This document shows positions 28,461 to 37,976 of a stretch of 64,000 nt of DNA, in pieces (positions within the stretch are counted from its first letter, which is position 1; every line of letters begins with the position of its first letter). Origin of the DNA: Nocardia concava NBRC 100430 (GTDB lineage Bacteria > Actinomycetota > Actinomycetes > Mycobacteriales > Mycobacteriaceae); assembly GCF_000308815.1 (NCBI RefSeq), contig NZ_BAFX01000120.1, positions 1 through 64,000 on the forward strand, given 5' to 3'. The notes under the pieces were generated by a model. The model had not been told where the DNA came from, did not search any database, and saw only the letters and a program-made list of their open reading frames with translations. The position numbers and the translations under genes are program-made.

Positions 28461-31064
28461 TTACCCCAGTAGTGAGGCGACGGGCGAGCGGTGCGGCGGC
28501 ACACCATAGGTGGTGGTGCGCTGCCTGACCGGGCGGCCGATGCCCGACGCGATCTCCGTCAGTTCCTCGACCGTCTTGGCGGATCCGTGCTCGGAACCGG
28601 CCATGCGGGAAATGGTCTCCTCCATGAGCGTGCCACCGAGGTCGTTGGCTCCACCATTGAGCATCAACTGGGTTCCCTTGATACCAAGTTTCACCCAGCT
28701 GGTCTGAATATTCTCGATACGGCCGTGCAACATGATGCGCGCGAGGGCGTGCGCGGCGCGGTTGTCGCGCACGGTCGGGCCGGGGCGGGAGGCGCCGGCC
28801 AGGTAGAGCGGGGCGCTCTGGTGCACGAACGGGAGCAGCACGAATTCGGTGAAACCGCCCGTCTCGTCCTGGATTCCGCGCAGCACCCGGAGGTGGCCGA
28901 CCCAGTGCTTCGGGTTGTCCACGTGCCCGTACATCATGGTCGAGCTGGAGCGGATGCCCACCTTGTGCGCGGTGGTGATGACATCCACCCAGGCCGAGGC
29001 GGGCAGCTTGCCCTTGGTCAGCACCCAGCGCACCTCGTCGTCGAGGATCTCCGCGGCGGTGCCCGGAATCGAGTCCAGCCCGGCCTCTTTCAGCGCCGAG
29101 AGCCAGTCGTGCACGGACTGGCCGCCGCGCGAGGCGCCGTTCACGATCTCCATGGGGCTGAACGCGTGCACGTGCATCTCGGGGATGCGGGCCTTGATGG
29201 CGCGCACCAGATCCGCGTACCCGGTGACCGGCAGTTCCGGATCGATGCCGCCCTGCATGCAGATCTCGGTCGCGCCCTCGACCCATGCCTCCCAGGCGCG
29301 GTCGGCGACCTCGGACGGGCTCAGGCTGAAGGCGTCGGCATCGCCCTTGCGCTGCGCGAACGCGCAGAAGCGGCAGCCGGTGTAGCAGATATTGGTGAAG
29401 TTGATGTTCCGGTTGACGATGTAGGTGACGTCATCGCCCACGGCGTCGCGGCGCAGCTGGTCGGCCAGCGCGGTGACGGCCTCCAGTGCCGGGCCGTCGG
29501 CGGTGGCCAGGGCCAGGTACTGATCGTCGGACAGTCCGGCCGGGTCCTTCTCGGCGGCGCGCAGGGCGGCCATCACGTCGGCGTCGAAGCGCTCGGGCGC
29601 GGCGGCGGCCAGTTCGTGCACCTGCTCGCGAATGGACTCCCAGTCACCGAAGGCACCCAGCGAATCATCGGCAATGCCGGAGTCGCTGCGGGATTCGGTG
29701 AGGCGGCCCTCGCTGTCGATGGCGGTGTTGAGATCGATGCGGCCGACCGATTCCCAGTCGTGGTCCGGCTCCTGCCAGGGCAGGCCGGAAGGCTTCACGT
29801 CGGCGGCCAGGCCGGTCTTCGGATCCGACAGCGCGGCAACGTGTTTGGAGACGCGCGGATCGATCCACGGATGCCCGGCCAGCACGTACTTCGGGTGCGC
29901 GGTGATGCGCTCGGTGAGCACGTAACCGGCGTCCGCCGTGACCTGCGCGAGGGTCTCCAGATTCGGCCACGGCCGTTCCGGATTCACGTGGTCGGGGGTC
30001 AGCGGGGACACCCCGCCCCAGTCGTCGATGCCCGCCGCGATGAGCGCCCGGCATTCGTCCAGCGACACCAGATTCGGCGGGGCCTGGATGCGCATCTTCG
30101 GCCCCAGCAGCAGTCGGGCCACCGCGATGGTGGCCCGGAATTCCTCCAGATCGGCGTCCGGGGTGTCGCGCATGGCGGTGTTCTGCTTGGCCAGGAAGTT
30201 CTGCACGATGACTTCCTGCACGTGCCCGAACGCCTTGTGCGCCTTGCGGATCGCCAGGATGGACTCGGCGCGCTCGGTGAGGTTCTCGCCGATGCCCACC
30301 AGGATGCCGGTGGTGAACGGCACCGAGAGGCGACCGGCGTCGGTGAGCGCGCGCAGCCGCACGGCCGGATCCTTGTCCGGCGAACCGTAGTGCGCCTGAC
30401 CGGGTTCGGTGAACAGCCGGGTGGAGGTGGTCTCCAGCATCATGCCCATGGACGGGGCCACCGGCTTGAGTCGGGAGAGCTCCTCCCAGGTCATCACGCC
30501 CGGATTCAGGTGCGGCAGCAGGCCCGTCTCCTCCAGCACGCGAATCGCCATGGCGCGCACGTAATCCAGGGTGGAGTCGTAGCCGCGCTCGTCGAGCCAC
30601 TGCCGGGCCTCGGGCCAGCGCTCCTCCGGGCGGTCGCCGAGGGTGAAAAGCGCTTCCTTGCAGCCCAGTTCGGCGCCCTGGCGGGCGACCTCGAGAATCT
30701 CGTCGGGCTCCATGTACATGCCCTTGCCCTGGGCGCGCAGCTTGCCGGGCACGGTGACGAAGGTGCAGTAGTGGCACTTGTCGCGACACAGGTGGGTGAT
30801 GGGGATGAACACCTTGCGCGAGTAGGTGATCGGGAGGGTCTCCCCCGCGTACCCGGTCTCGCGCAGACCCGCGTCGCGCACCCGTGCCGCCGAGGCGGTC
30901 AGATCCTCGAGATTCGCGCCGCGCGCGTGCAGCAGCACCACGGCTTCGTCGAGGTTGAGCGTCGCGCCGTCCCGGGCCCGGCGCAGCGCCCGGCGCATGG
31001 CCGAGTCGCTCGGGGGGTTCGGCGGCAGGCTCGGGTTCGCAAGATCCGTCACGCCATCGATCAT
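28461..31064 (-). CDS. fbiC: Bifunctional FO synthase FbiC (CofG/CofH)
   Basis: This 867-residue protein fuses two radical SAM domains that make 7,8-didemethyl-8-hydroxy-5-deazariboflavin (FO), the chromophore of F420. The N-terminal CofG-like domain has CRDKCHYC (Cys93/97/100) and the C-terminal CofH-like domain has CYTGCRFC. The fused form is typical of actinobacteria; archaea split the halves. ATG 31064 is preferred over the upstream ATG at 31100; neither has an outstanding ribosome site. F420 made here could serve the PPOX protein at 13783 and other reductases. Confidence 0.95.
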   Translation of the reverse strand: MIDGVTDLANPSLPPNPPSDSAMRRALRRARDGATLNLDEAVVLLHARGANLEDLTASAARVRDAGLRETGYAGETLPITYSRKVFIPITHLCRDKCHYCTFVTVPGKLRAQGKGMYMEPDEILEVARQGAELGCKEALFTLGDRPEERWPEARQWLDERGYDSTLDYVRAMAIRVLEETGLLPHLNPGVMTWEELSRLKPVAPSMGMMLETTSTRLFTEPGQAHYGSPDKDPAVRLRALTDAGRLSVPFTTGILVGIGENLTERAESILAIRKAHKAFGHVQEVIVQNFLAKQNTAMRDTPDADLEEFRATIAVARLLLGPKMRIQAPPNLVSLDECRALIAAGIDDWGGVSPLTPDHVNPERPWPNLETLAQVTADAGYVLTERITAHPKYVLAGHPWIDPRVSKHVAALSDPKTGLAADVKPSGLPWQEPDHDWESVGRIDLNTAIDSEGRLTESRSDSGIADDSLGAFGDWESIREQVHELAAAAPERFDADVMAALRAAEKDPAGLSDDQYLALATADGPALEAVTALADQLRRDAVGDDVTYIVNRNINFTNICYTGCRFCAFAQRKGDADAFSLSPSEVADRAWEAWVEGATEICMQGGIDPELPVTGYADLVRAIKARIPEMHVHAFSPMEIVNGASRGGQSVHDWLSALKEAGLDSIPGTAAEILDDEVRWVLTKGKLPASAWVDVITTAHKVGIRSSSTMMYGHVDNPKHWVGHLRVLRGIQDETGGFTEFVLLPFVHQSAPLYLAGASRPGPTVRDNRAAHALARIMLHGRIENIQTSWVKLGIKGTQLMLNGGANDLGGTLMEETISRMAGSEHGSAKTVEELTEIASGIGRPVRQRTTTYGVPPHRSPVASLLG

Positions 31065-31247
31065 GCGCCATCCATCCGACTTATCCGACTCGGGTGCCAT
31101 GGAACGGGCAAACCCGTGTCCCCCGGCCGTTATTCCGGGCCGGTGATACGAGTATTCGTACTCACTGAGATCAACTGTTCAGATTTCAGTGGCGGTGAAA
31201 TAGCCTGCCGGTTCGACCGCTTCGCCGGAGAAGAGGAAGTGACCTTC

Positions 31248-32711
31248 GTGCTCGCGAAAATCCGCCGCGCCACCGTTGTCGCCGGGCTGGGCGCCGCCGC
31301 CCTGCTGACCGTCGCCACCAGCACCGCCCACGCCTTCGGGCCGGTGCCGCCGGCCAACCCGTATCTGGGCCCGACCGGCACCGCGACCATGCACGGCGAC
31401 GCCGAGGCCTCCGACACCACGCCGCTGCCCGGCGTCGGCACCGGCGGCGTGCACGCCGACTTCCACGAACAGGCGGCGGCCTGCCCGACCATCCTGCAGG
31501 GCGCGGACGGACTCCCGCAGGCGCTGTGCACCAAGGTCACCGACCGCGCGCCGGAAGTGTTGCTGCTGGATCCGAACAACGGCAACACCCTCGCCCGGCT
31601 CGATCTCACCAAGGGCAGCCTGCTCGGCGGGGTGTATGCCTACCTCGACAATCAGGACCGGATGGTCACCGTCGACGGGTCCGGCAATCTGCTGCGCATC
31701 GGGCACCAGCGCGGCTCCGACGGGTCGTGGTCGCTGTCGATCGCCTCGAAAACCGATGTGACACAGGCGGTCACCGGGCACTGCGGCGGCGGTGACTGCG
31801 ACGCGGTCAGCTCGGTGTCGCCCGACTACCAGGGCCAGGTGTGGTTCGCGACCGACGGCGCGGCCGCGGGATTCGTGGGCACCGATGGGACCGCGCGCTC
31901 GATCGTGCTCGCGCCCGGCGAGAACGTCGCCAACTCCATCGCGACCGCGCCGCAGGGCATGGCGGTGGCCACCGACCACGCGCTGTATCTGCTGAACGTG
32001 GACGGCAGCGGCAATCCGCGGATCGTGTGGCGGCAGGCCTACGATCGCGGACCGGCCCGCAAGCCCGGCCAATTGAGCTGGGGCACCGGCGCGACACCGA
32101 CCTTCTTCGGGCCGAGTGACGGCACCGAGTACCTCGCCATCACCGACAATGCGGCGACCAAGGAGAACCTGCTCGTCTTCGACACGGCCACCGGACATCA
32201 GATCTGCTCGGTGCCCGCCATCGACGGCACCGAGAACTCGCCCATCGGATCGGGCAACAGCGTGTTCGTGGCCAGCACCTACGGCTACCCGTACCCGGCG
32301 CTGCCGCCGAACGCCGGGCCCAGTCAGCCCGCCAGCGCGCCGATCTCGGGCGGCATGACGCGGATCGATGTGACGGGGTCCGGGTGCACGGTGGTGTGGA
32401 CGAACAATGTGCCGTCCTCGGCGGTGCCGCGACTGTCCGTGGCGGACGGCAAGATCTACACCTTCACGCGGCATTCGCTGCTCGGCAGCGGTAGTGCCAG
32501 TGGCAGCGGTGGCCTCGGCAGCGGGAGTGCGGCGATCACCGACAACTACAGCTTCGCGGTCATCGACGCCGCTACGGGTCACCTCGATACCGAGCAGTTC
32601 ATAGGCGCGACCATGGTCAACGACACCCTGGAAATGGTGGGCACCATCGCGCCCGGCCGAATCCAGTACCAGGGCACCACGACCGGGCTGTACCGGATCA
32701 CGCCGAAGTAG
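31248..32711 (+). CDS. Secreted beta-propeller-like protein of unknown function
   Basis: This about 487-residue protein has a Sec signal peptide (KIRRATVVAGLGAAALLTVA, likely cleavage after AHA). The mature part reads as repeated propeller blades (PEVLLLDPNNGNTLARLDL, HALYLLNVDGSGNPRIVW, NYSFAVIDAATGHLDTEQF), with a Gly/Ser-rich loop near the C-terminus. GTG 31248 has AGAGGAA at good spacing; GTG 31239 is the alternative. It resembles PQQ-dehydrogenase-like repeat proteins but no catalytic residues are recognised. It is monocistronic, divergent from fbiC and followed by a palindromic element. Confidence 0.75.
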   Translation: MLAKIRRATVVAGLGAAALLTVATSTAHAFGPVPPANPYLGPTGTATMHGDAEASDTTPLPGVGTGGVHADFHEQAAACPTILQGADGLPQALCTKVTDRAPEVLLLDPNNGNTLARLDLTKGSLLGGVYAYLDNQDRMVTVDGSGNLLRIGHQRGSDGSWSLSIASKTDVTQAVTGHCGGGDCDAVSSVSPDYQGQVWFATDGAAAGFVGTDGTARSIVLAPGENVANSIATAPQGMAVATDHALYLLNVDGSGNPRIVWRQAYDRGPARKPGQLSWGTGATPTFFGPSDGTEYLAITDNAATKENLLVFDTATGHQICSVPAIDGTENSPIGSGNSVFVASTYGYPYPALPPNAGPSQPASAPISGGMTRIDVTGSGCTVVWTNNVPSSAVPRLSVADGKIYTFTRHSLLGSGSASGSGGLGSGSAAITDNYSFAVIDAATGHLDTEQFIGATMVNDTLEMVGTIAPGRIQYQGTTTGLYRITPK

Positions 32712-32721
32712 CGAACGCCTC

Positions 32722-32796
32722 GTCATTCCGGCGCGCTTTTGGCCGGAATCCACCGCCCGCAGTAGTGGATCCCGGCCAAAAGCATGCCGGGATGAC
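32722..32796. repeat. Palindromic repeat element, copy 2 (75 bp)
   Basis: The 32-bp arms are nearly those of the copy at 34444, around an 11-bp centre. It lies 10 bp past the stop of the propeller gene and could act as its terminator. Confidence 0.9.
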
Positions 32797-32832
32797 GGGA
32801 AGGGCGGTCGGATTCATGCAAGCATGGGCAGC

Positions 32833-33339
32833 ATGTCCCAGCCTCCCGCCGCAGGCGGCATCCTGGCCGACCCGTCGCGGCGTCCCAGCCCGCGCGCCAA
32901 ACTGCTGTGGGCGCTCAGCGCCGCGCTGTCCTGGGTGGTGCCGGTGCTGGGGGTGGGGATCTGGGCGCTGTTCGACTCGCATCGACGCGGCATCCAGGGC
33001 CTGGTGCTCGGAATCGTGCTGCTGGCAGCGGTATTCAGCGTCGCGGTGATCCCGCTGTGGCGCTACGCGGTGCACCGCTGGGAGATCACCGACGAGGCCG
33101 TGTACACCCGCACCGGCTGGTTCACCCAGGAGAGCCGGGTCGCGCCGATCACCCGGGTGCAGACCGTGGACACCTACCGGGGACCCCTCGAACGGCTGCT
33201 GGGGCTGGCCACCGTCACCGTCACCACCGCCTCCTCGGCCGGGGCGGTGCACATCAGCGCGCTGGCGCTGGCCGACGCCCGCGACACCGTCGCGCAGTTG
33301 ACCGCCATCGCCGCGCAGCATCGGGGGGATGCCACGTGA
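32833..33339 (+). CDS. Membrane PH-domain protein (YdbS/bPH2-like, small subunit)
   Basis: This 168-residue protein has two membrane segments (about residues 25-48 and 54-76) and a bacterial PH-like domain (YAVHRWEITDEAVYTRTGWF, then VAPITRVQTVDTYRGPLERLLGLATVTVTT). This is the YdbS form. Its stop overlaps the GTG start of the larger PH protein (GTGA), the usual YdbS-YdbT pairing. In Bacillus the pair is linked to resistance to certain bacteriocins; a role in the membrane is inferred here. ATG 32824, three codons upstream, is also possible. Confidence 0.85.
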   Translation: MSQPPAAGGILADPSRRPSPRAKLLWALSAALSWVVPVLGVGIWALFDSHRRGIQGLVLGIVLLAAVFSVAVIPLWRYAVHRWEITDEAVYTRTGWFTQESRVAPITRVQTVDTYRGPLERLLGLATVTVTTASSAGAVHISALALADARDTVAQLTAIAAQHRGDAT

Positions 33340-35015
33340 CCCAGTCGAATCCCGATCCCGAGGCGTTCTCGGACACGTACCCGACGGAAGTGCTCGCGCC
33401 GCTGCCCGGGCCGATCGGGTCCGCCGCCGACAGCTGGCAGCGGCTCGACAAGCGCATGCTGCTGGTCCACCCGGTCACCGAGCTCATCCGATACATCCCG
33501 GTCCTGATCGCCACGCTGGTCGCGGGGGCCAGCGCCGACAACCCCATGTGGTCGCTGGCCGTGGTGGCGATCATCGTGGGTTTCGCGCTCACCCGCTGGT
33601 TCACCACCACCTATCGGATCACCCCCGAGAACGTGGAACTGCGCACCGGACTGATCCAGCGCAAGCGACTCTCGGTGCCGCGCAATCGGGTTCGCTCGGT
33701 GGACGTGCAGGCCGACCTGCTGCACCGGGCGCTCGGGCTGGCGGTGCTGTCCATCGGCACCGGGCAGGACGCGGAGAAGAAGGACCAGTTCAAGCTGGAT
33801 TCGCTGGATGCCAAGCTGGTCCCGGAACTGCGCCTCGCGCTCCTGGCCCACACCCGCGCGGCCGCGGAACCGGTTGACTCCCCGGCGATTACGACCGACG
33901 GCACTGCTGTCGACACAGCGCCCGCCGATCCCGCCGTGGAAATCGCGCACTGGCAACCGGATTGGGTGCGCTACGCCCCACTGTCCTTGACCGGCTTCGC
34001 GATTGTCGCACCGGTCGTGGGTCTGGCCTTCCAGTACGGCTTCGCCCAGATCTTCCTGAAGTCCGGCACCCTCCAGGATGTCGGTCACCGCGGCGCGACT
34101 GTCATCGCGGGCGTGATCGCCCTTCTGATCGTCATCCTCGTGGTGGTGGTCAGCCTCGCCGCCTGCGCCCGCTACCTGATGACCTGGTTCGGCCTCAACG
34201 TCCACGACGACGGCAAAACCCTGACCATCCGCCACGGCCTGTTCACCACCCGCCAAACAACTCTCGACCTCGCCCGCCTCCGCGGCGCGACCGTCAACGA
34301 GCCGCTCATGTTGCGCCTGGCCGGTGCCGCCGAACTCGAAGCCATCATGGTCGGCACCAGCCCCCGCCAGAAGATCCTGCCCCAGGCACCCCGCGCCGCC
34401 GTGGATCGGACCCTGGCCCACCTCCTCGGCGATACCCCACCCCGTCATTCCGGCGCGCTTTTGGCCGGAATCCACCACACCGCTGTGGATCCCGGCCAAA
34501 AGCATGCCGGGATGACGGAGGAGATCCCTGCCCCGCTGCCCGTGACCGCCGCGCTGGTTCCCCACGGCCCGGTAGCCCGTCGCCGCCGGTATACCCGCGC
34601 CATGGGCCCGCTCGCGGTGGTCGCGGCCGCCTTGCTCGCGATATCCCTTGCCGGAGTGGATATTCCACTCTGGCTCTGGATAGTCCTGGCCATCGCCGTG
34701 CCGATCGCGGCGGCGTTGGCGTGGGATCGCTATCGCGGTCTCGGCCACGCCGTGCTGCCCGCCGCGAACGGCAATCCCGCCTGGCTGATCACTCGCAGCG
34801 GGTCGCTGGACCGCGATCGCGACTGCTTGGAAGCGCCGGGCGTCATCGGCTGGACCGTCCGACAGAGCTTCTTCCAGCGCCGCGCGGGCGTGGCCACGGT
34901 CGTGGCCGCCTCCGCCGCGGGCAAGAAGCGGTACCACGTCATCGACCTGCCCCTCGATCAGGCGTGGGCCTTGATCGAGGCGGTCACTCCGGGACAGCTC
35001 GGCACCGGCCGATAG
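33336..35015 (+). CDS. Membrane PH-domain protein (YdbT-like, large subunit) with in-frame palindromic insert
   Basis: This 559-residue protein has about six membrane segments and three bacterial PH-like domains, with cores TTYRITPENVELRTGLIQRK, HDDGKTLTIRHGLF and NPAWLITRSGSLDRDRDCLE. It forms the large partner of the preceding gene. Between the second and third domains, residues about 370-394 (HSGALLAGIHHTAVDP, then GQKHAGMTE) are encoded by a palindromic element. The surrounding frame stays open. The insert lies in a linker, so function is probably kept. The exact role in the cell is unknown. Confidence 0.85.
   Translation: MTQSNPDPEAFSDTYPTEVLAPLPGPIGSAADSWQRLDKRMLLVHPVTELIRYIPVLIATLVAGASADNPMWSLAVVAIIVGFALTRWFTTTYRITPENVELRTGLIQRKRLSVPRNRVRSVDVQADLLHRALGLAVLSIGTGQDAEKKDQFKLDSLDAKLVPELRLALLAHTRAAAEPVDSPAITTDGTAVDTAPADPAVEIAHWQPDWVRYAPLSLTGFAIVAPVVGLAFQYGFAQIFLKSGTLQDVGHRGATVIAGVIALLIVILVVVVSLAACARYLMTWFGLNVHDDGKTLTIRHGLFTTRQTTLDLARLRGATVNEPLMLRLAGAAELEAIMVGTSPRQKILPQAPRAAVDRTLAHLLGDTPPRHSGALLAGIHHTAVDPGQKHAGMTEEIPAPLPVTAALVPHGPVARRRRYTRAMGPLAVVAAALLAISLAGVDIPLWLWIVLAIAVPIAAALAWDRYRGLGHAVLPAANGNPAWLITRSGSLDRDRDCLEAPGVIGWTVRQSFFQRRAGVATVVAASAAGKKRYHVIDLPLDQAWALIEAVTPGQLGTGR
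34444..34516. repeat. Palindromic repeat element, copy 3, inside a coding sequence (73 bp)
   Basis: The 32-bp arms are identical to those at 32722 and flank a 9-bp centre. It is read through in frame within the large PH-domain gene. The element has no stop codon in that frame, and several other frames are open too, which would tolerate insertion into genes. Confidence 0.9.
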
Positions 35016-35025
35016 CGGTACGGCG

Positions 35026-36330
35026 TCAGCCGAGAACGGGGTAGTTGGAGCGAATCACGTTCTGCGGGTCGCGGTCTCGCTTGATCGCGCGGAGGCGGTC
35101 GATGGTCGTGGCGTCGAAGGCGGCGGCCGCGGATTCGCCCGGGGCCAGGAAGGTGAAGGGCTTCCGGCCGGTGATCTGGGCACCGAACTGGCCCACCAGG
35201 GCGTCGATCTTGGCGTTCACGGCGTCGCGCAGTTGCGGGAGCCCGAGGCCGAGCAGGTAGATCAGGTACTGCTCCGGCATCGCCTCGCGGGCGCCGCCGG
35301 TGGCCCGGGACAGGACGCCGCCGAGGTGGCGGACCTGGATATTGACCAGTGGCGCAACGGATTCGCCGAGAATGATCTTCTCCGCCTCCGGGGTCAGCTC
35401 GGTCAGCAGTTCGGTGCGGCCGATGGACGGGCTGGGGTCGGTCGGCTCGGAGGTGATGGTCCCGAGTGCGGCCACCGACATGGCGGCCCGGGTATCGGAG
35501 ACCGCGCCTTCGATACCGTCGAGCACGGAGACCAGGTCCCGGCCCGCTTCCGGGTCACCGAGGTAGGCGACATCCAGGGCCACCATCTCCGGGGCCTGCG
35601 GGAACTGGAACCGCTGGAACCACACCGACAGCTCGTCGGGCGCCTGAGAGGTCAAGGTGCGGAAGGCATCCCACACTTCGTGCAGGCGCTCGGCGGGCCA
35701 CATGATCCGGCCGCCGTACAGGCCGGGCGCATCGAACAGCTCGACTTCGAGGCCGGTCACCACGGCGAAGTCGCCGCCACCACCGGACAGTGCCCAGAAC
35801 AGATCCGGATCGCTGTCCGCGGTCACCCGGGCCGGGTGACCCTCGGCATCCACGATCTCGAAGGCGCGCACCGCATTCGAGGCCCAGCCGTGCTTGCGGC
35901 CGAACCAGCCCGCACCGCCGCCCAGCGTGTACCCGGTCACGCCGACCACCGGATTACTGCCGGCGAGCCCGGTGAGCCCGTGCTCGGCCGCCGCGGCCTG
36001 CACCCGTCCCCACTGCGCGCCCGCGCCGACCCGCGCCACCCGGGCAGCCGGGTCGATCTCGATCCGGTTCAACGCACCGGTGCGCAGCAGAATCGCGTTC
36101 TCCACCCCGCCGGTCGCGCCGTGCCCGGTCGGCTGGGTGACCACCGGGATGCCCGCGCCGCGCGCGTACCGCACCACGGCCGCCACATCGTCGACGTCGG
36201 CGGCCTCGACCACCACCGCCACGGGCTGCGTGACCGCAATGCTCCACGGCCGGGCGGCCTGCTCGAAATCGGTGTCGCCCGCGGTCAATACGCGGCCGCG
36301 GACAGTGTTGCGCAGTTCGTCGAATCCCAT
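35026..36330 (-). CDS. FAD-dependent oxidase of the berberine bridge type
   Basis: This 434-residue protein has the FAD_binding_4 fold (PVAVVVEAADVDDVAAVV, TGHGATGG, then TLGGGAGWFGRKHGWASNAV) and a C-terminal BBE segment (RAIKRDRDPQNVIRSNYPVL). The His in TGHG is at the place where related enzymes bind FAD covalently. Substrates in the family are sugars and secondary metabolites. No neighbour indicates the substrate. It converges on the PH-domain gene. A hairpin lies between its start and the mshB operon. Confidence 0.85.
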   Translation of the reverse strand: MGFDELRNTVRGRVLTAGDTDFEQAARPWSIAVTQPVAVVVEAADVDDVAAVVRYARGAGIPVVTQPTGHGATGGVENAILLRTGALNRIEIDPAARVARVGAGAQWGRVQAAAAEHGLTGLAGSNPVVGVTGYTLGGGAGWFGRKHGWASNAVRAFEIVDAEGHPARVTADSDPDLFWALSGGGGDFAVVTGLEVELFDAPGLYGGRIMWPAERLHEVWDAFRTLTSQAPDELSVWFQRFQFPQAPEMVALDVAYLGDPEAGRDLVSVLDGIEGAVSDTRAAMSVAALGTITSEPTDPSPSIGRTELLTELTPEAEKIILGESVAPLVNIQVRHLGGVLSRATGGAREAMPEQYLIYLLGLGLPQLRDAVNAKIDALVGQFGAQITGRKPFTFLAPGESAAAAFDATTIDRLRAIKRDRDPQNVIRSNYPVLG

Positions 36331-36388
36331 CGTCTTTCCCCTTGCTCGTCCTCGCTGTTATCGCGTTCATGAAGATGACGAGAGGGAA

Positions 36389-36409
36389 CGGCGGAGTGTG
36401 ACTCCGCCG
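36389..36409 (-). terminator. Hairpin after the mshB operon
   Basis: CGGCGGAGT and ACTCCGCCG form a 9-bp perfect stem with a GTG loop, 26 bp past the last stop of the operon. No T-run follows. Confidence 0.55.
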
Positions 36410-36434
36410 AGAAACGCCTAGCCTGTGAGCTCGA

Positions 36435-36929
36435 TCACGCGCCAGTGGTGGCCAGCCGGGCGGTGGCCCGGTAGTACAGGTACATGCCCGAGGGCAGCAG
36501 ACCGCAGATGAGCAGCAGCATGGTCGGCCAGTCGCCCATGAGCAGCGCGTAGCCGCTCGGGCTGAACCCGGCGCAGATCAGGAATCCGACCGTCCACACC
36601 AGGATCGGCGACGCCATCATCGGAATCCGCTGTGTCACAACACCCATGCCCATCACCAGCAGCACATTGATCACCGCGGCCGCCAGCGCCGTGAACGGCA
36701 GCGCGATCGCGCCCTCGGTGGTGGTCGAGGCCAGCGGCGCGGCCATCACCGGCGACAACTCCGGCAGATGCGCCTGCCCGGCGTAGAGCGGCAGGAACAG
36801 CACCTCGAGCCCGAGCGTGATCACGGCGTCGATCAGCAGCAGCCCGGCGATCACCGCATTGAGCACGGTGCGCACCGGTTCGTTCTCGGCTATGGCATCG
36901 CCCGTCCGGGCGCCGACGGCGGCCGTCAC
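36435..36929 (-). CDS. Four-helix membrane protein (last gene of the mshB operon)
   Basis: This 164-residue protein has four predicted membrane helices (starting at about residues 20, 70, 100 and 130) and no recognised domain. GTG 36929 overlaps the stop of the preceding 52-residue gene by 4 bases (GTGA), which decides the start; the open frame to 37019 would cover that gene. It occupies the position of the conserved membrane gene Rv1171 next to mshB. Function is unknown. Confidence 0.75.
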   Translation of the reverse strand: MTAAVGARTGDAIAENEPVRTVLNAVIAGLLLIDAVITLGLEVLFLPLYAGQAHLPELSPVMAAPLASTTTEGAIALPFTALAAAVINVLLVMGMGVVTQRIPMMASPILVWTVGFLICAGFSPSGYALLMGDWPTMLLLICGLLPSGMYLYYRATARLATTGA

Positions 36930-37084
36930 GGCACCGGCGGGAATCCGAGCAGCGTCAGCAGGTGACTCTGCATGTCCACGAACCCGTACAGCACCGACAG
37001 GTACAGCTCGTGCTGCCATTCGAAGTACGGGCGCTGGCTCTCGACGAAAGCCGCTATCGCATTCTGCAAATCCCAGTTGTACAT
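36926..37084 (-). CDS. 52-residue conserved-looking small protein
   Basis: The reading frame encodes MYNWDLQNAIAAFVESQRPY followed by FEWQHELYLSVLYGFVDMQS and a short hydrophobic end. It starts 10 bp after the mshB stop with GAGGA about 8 bases upstream, and its stop overlaps the next start (GTGA). Coupling on both sides, good codon use and an amphipathic, aromatic-rich sequence argue for a real gene. It has no recognised domain. The C-terminal half is hydrophobic enough for a peripheral membrane helix. Confidence 0.7.
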   Translation of the reverse strand: MYNWDLQNAIAAFVESQRPYFEWQHELYLSVLYGFVDMQSHLLTLLGFPPVP

Positions 37085-37094
37085 GGCTCAGTCC

Positions 37095-37976
37095 TCATTC
37101 CAGCCCGGCGAAGAGATCGTGTTCACGGCCGTCGGGGCCGAGCGGGCCGCGCTCACCGCGCACCAAAATGTAGTGCTCTTCCGGCAGTACCGGCTGGGCA
37201 ATGTCATTGGAGAGCGAGAATTCCCGGCCCGACGGGGCCACCGTCACCTGGGTGGCGTGCGCCCGCAGCGCGGCCCGCTTGGCGGCCAGCACATCGGACA
37301 CGTCCAGTGTGGTGGTCACGGATTCGGCGGGGACACAGGCCAATTCGCCCTCGTGCGGCAGCCGCCAGCCGCGCGGCAGCGCACCCGGCAGCTGATCCAC
37401 GGTGCGGCGCTTGAGCGCCTCGGTGTGCATGGCCAGCACCGCGCCGTCGGTGACCGTCCAATAGACCTTGGGGACGATCCATCCCCAGTCGGAGGCGGTG
37501 TCGATGGCGGCCATCGTGATCTCGTGCGCGCGAATGTGATCCGGGTGTCCGTAGCCGCCGCGCGGGTCGTAGCCGATCACCACGCGCGGGCGCAGTTCCA
37601 GGATCACCTGCACCAGCGCGTCCACGGCGGCGGTGCCGGAGTTGACGAAGGCGCGGGGATTGCGCGCCGACGGCGTCCCGGCCATGCCGGAGTCGCGCCA
37701 GCGGCCCGCGCCGCCCAGGAAGTGCGGTGCGCCCGCGTCCAGAGCGGCCAGGGCCCTGGTCAATTCGAGGATCCGGTAGCCGCCCAGCTGATCGGCCTGT
37801 CCGGCAACCAGGTGCGCGTACTCGTCCCCGATGACCTCGCCCTCCTCGCCGAGCGTGCAGGTCACCACGGTCACCGGAATGCCGCGCTTGCGGTAGTGGG
37901 CGATGGTGCCGCCGGTGGTGATGGACTCGTCGTCGGGATGCGCGTGCACCAGCAGCAGGCCGTGCGTGTCGGTCAC
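37095..37976 (-). CDS. mshB: N-acetyl-1-D-myo-inositol-2-amino-2-deoxy-alpha-D-glucopyranoside deacetylase MshB
   Basis: This 293-residue zinc enzyme deacetylates GlcNAc-Ins in mycothiol synthesis. The metal ligands are His13 and Asp16 (AHPDDE) and the later His in GYGHPDHIRAHE; Asp15 is the general base. Length fits Rv1170. ATG/GTG overlap of 4 bases with lpqW links the two. Mycothiol is the main low-molecular thiol of actinobacteria. The gene is second in a run lpqW-mshB-small protein-membrane protein. Confidence 0.95.
   Translation of the reverse strand: MTDTHGLLLVHAHPDDESITTGGTIAHYRKRGIPVTVVTCTLGEEGEVIGDEYAHLVAGQADQLGGYRILELTRALAALDAGAPHFLGGAGRWRDSGMAGTPSARNPRAFVNSGTAAVDALVQVILELRPRVVIGYDPRGGYGHPDHIRAHEITMAAIDTASDWGWIVPKVYWTVTDGAVLAMHTEALKRRTVDQLPGALPRGWRLPHEGELACVPAESVTTTLDVSDVLAAKRAALRAHATQVTVAPSGREFSLSNDIAQPVLPEEHYILVRGERGPLGPDGREHDLFAGLE

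Noticed and set aside
28491-32711. A 1406-codon open frame on the plus strand
   Set aside because: Its first about 2.6 kb is antisense to fbiC and has GC-skewed composition; only the last 487 codons (secreted propeller protein) are real.
34444-34516. Insertion sequence
   Set aside because: The element has no transposase and is only 73 bp; it is a short palindromic repeat, perhaps spread by an enzyme encoded elsewhere.
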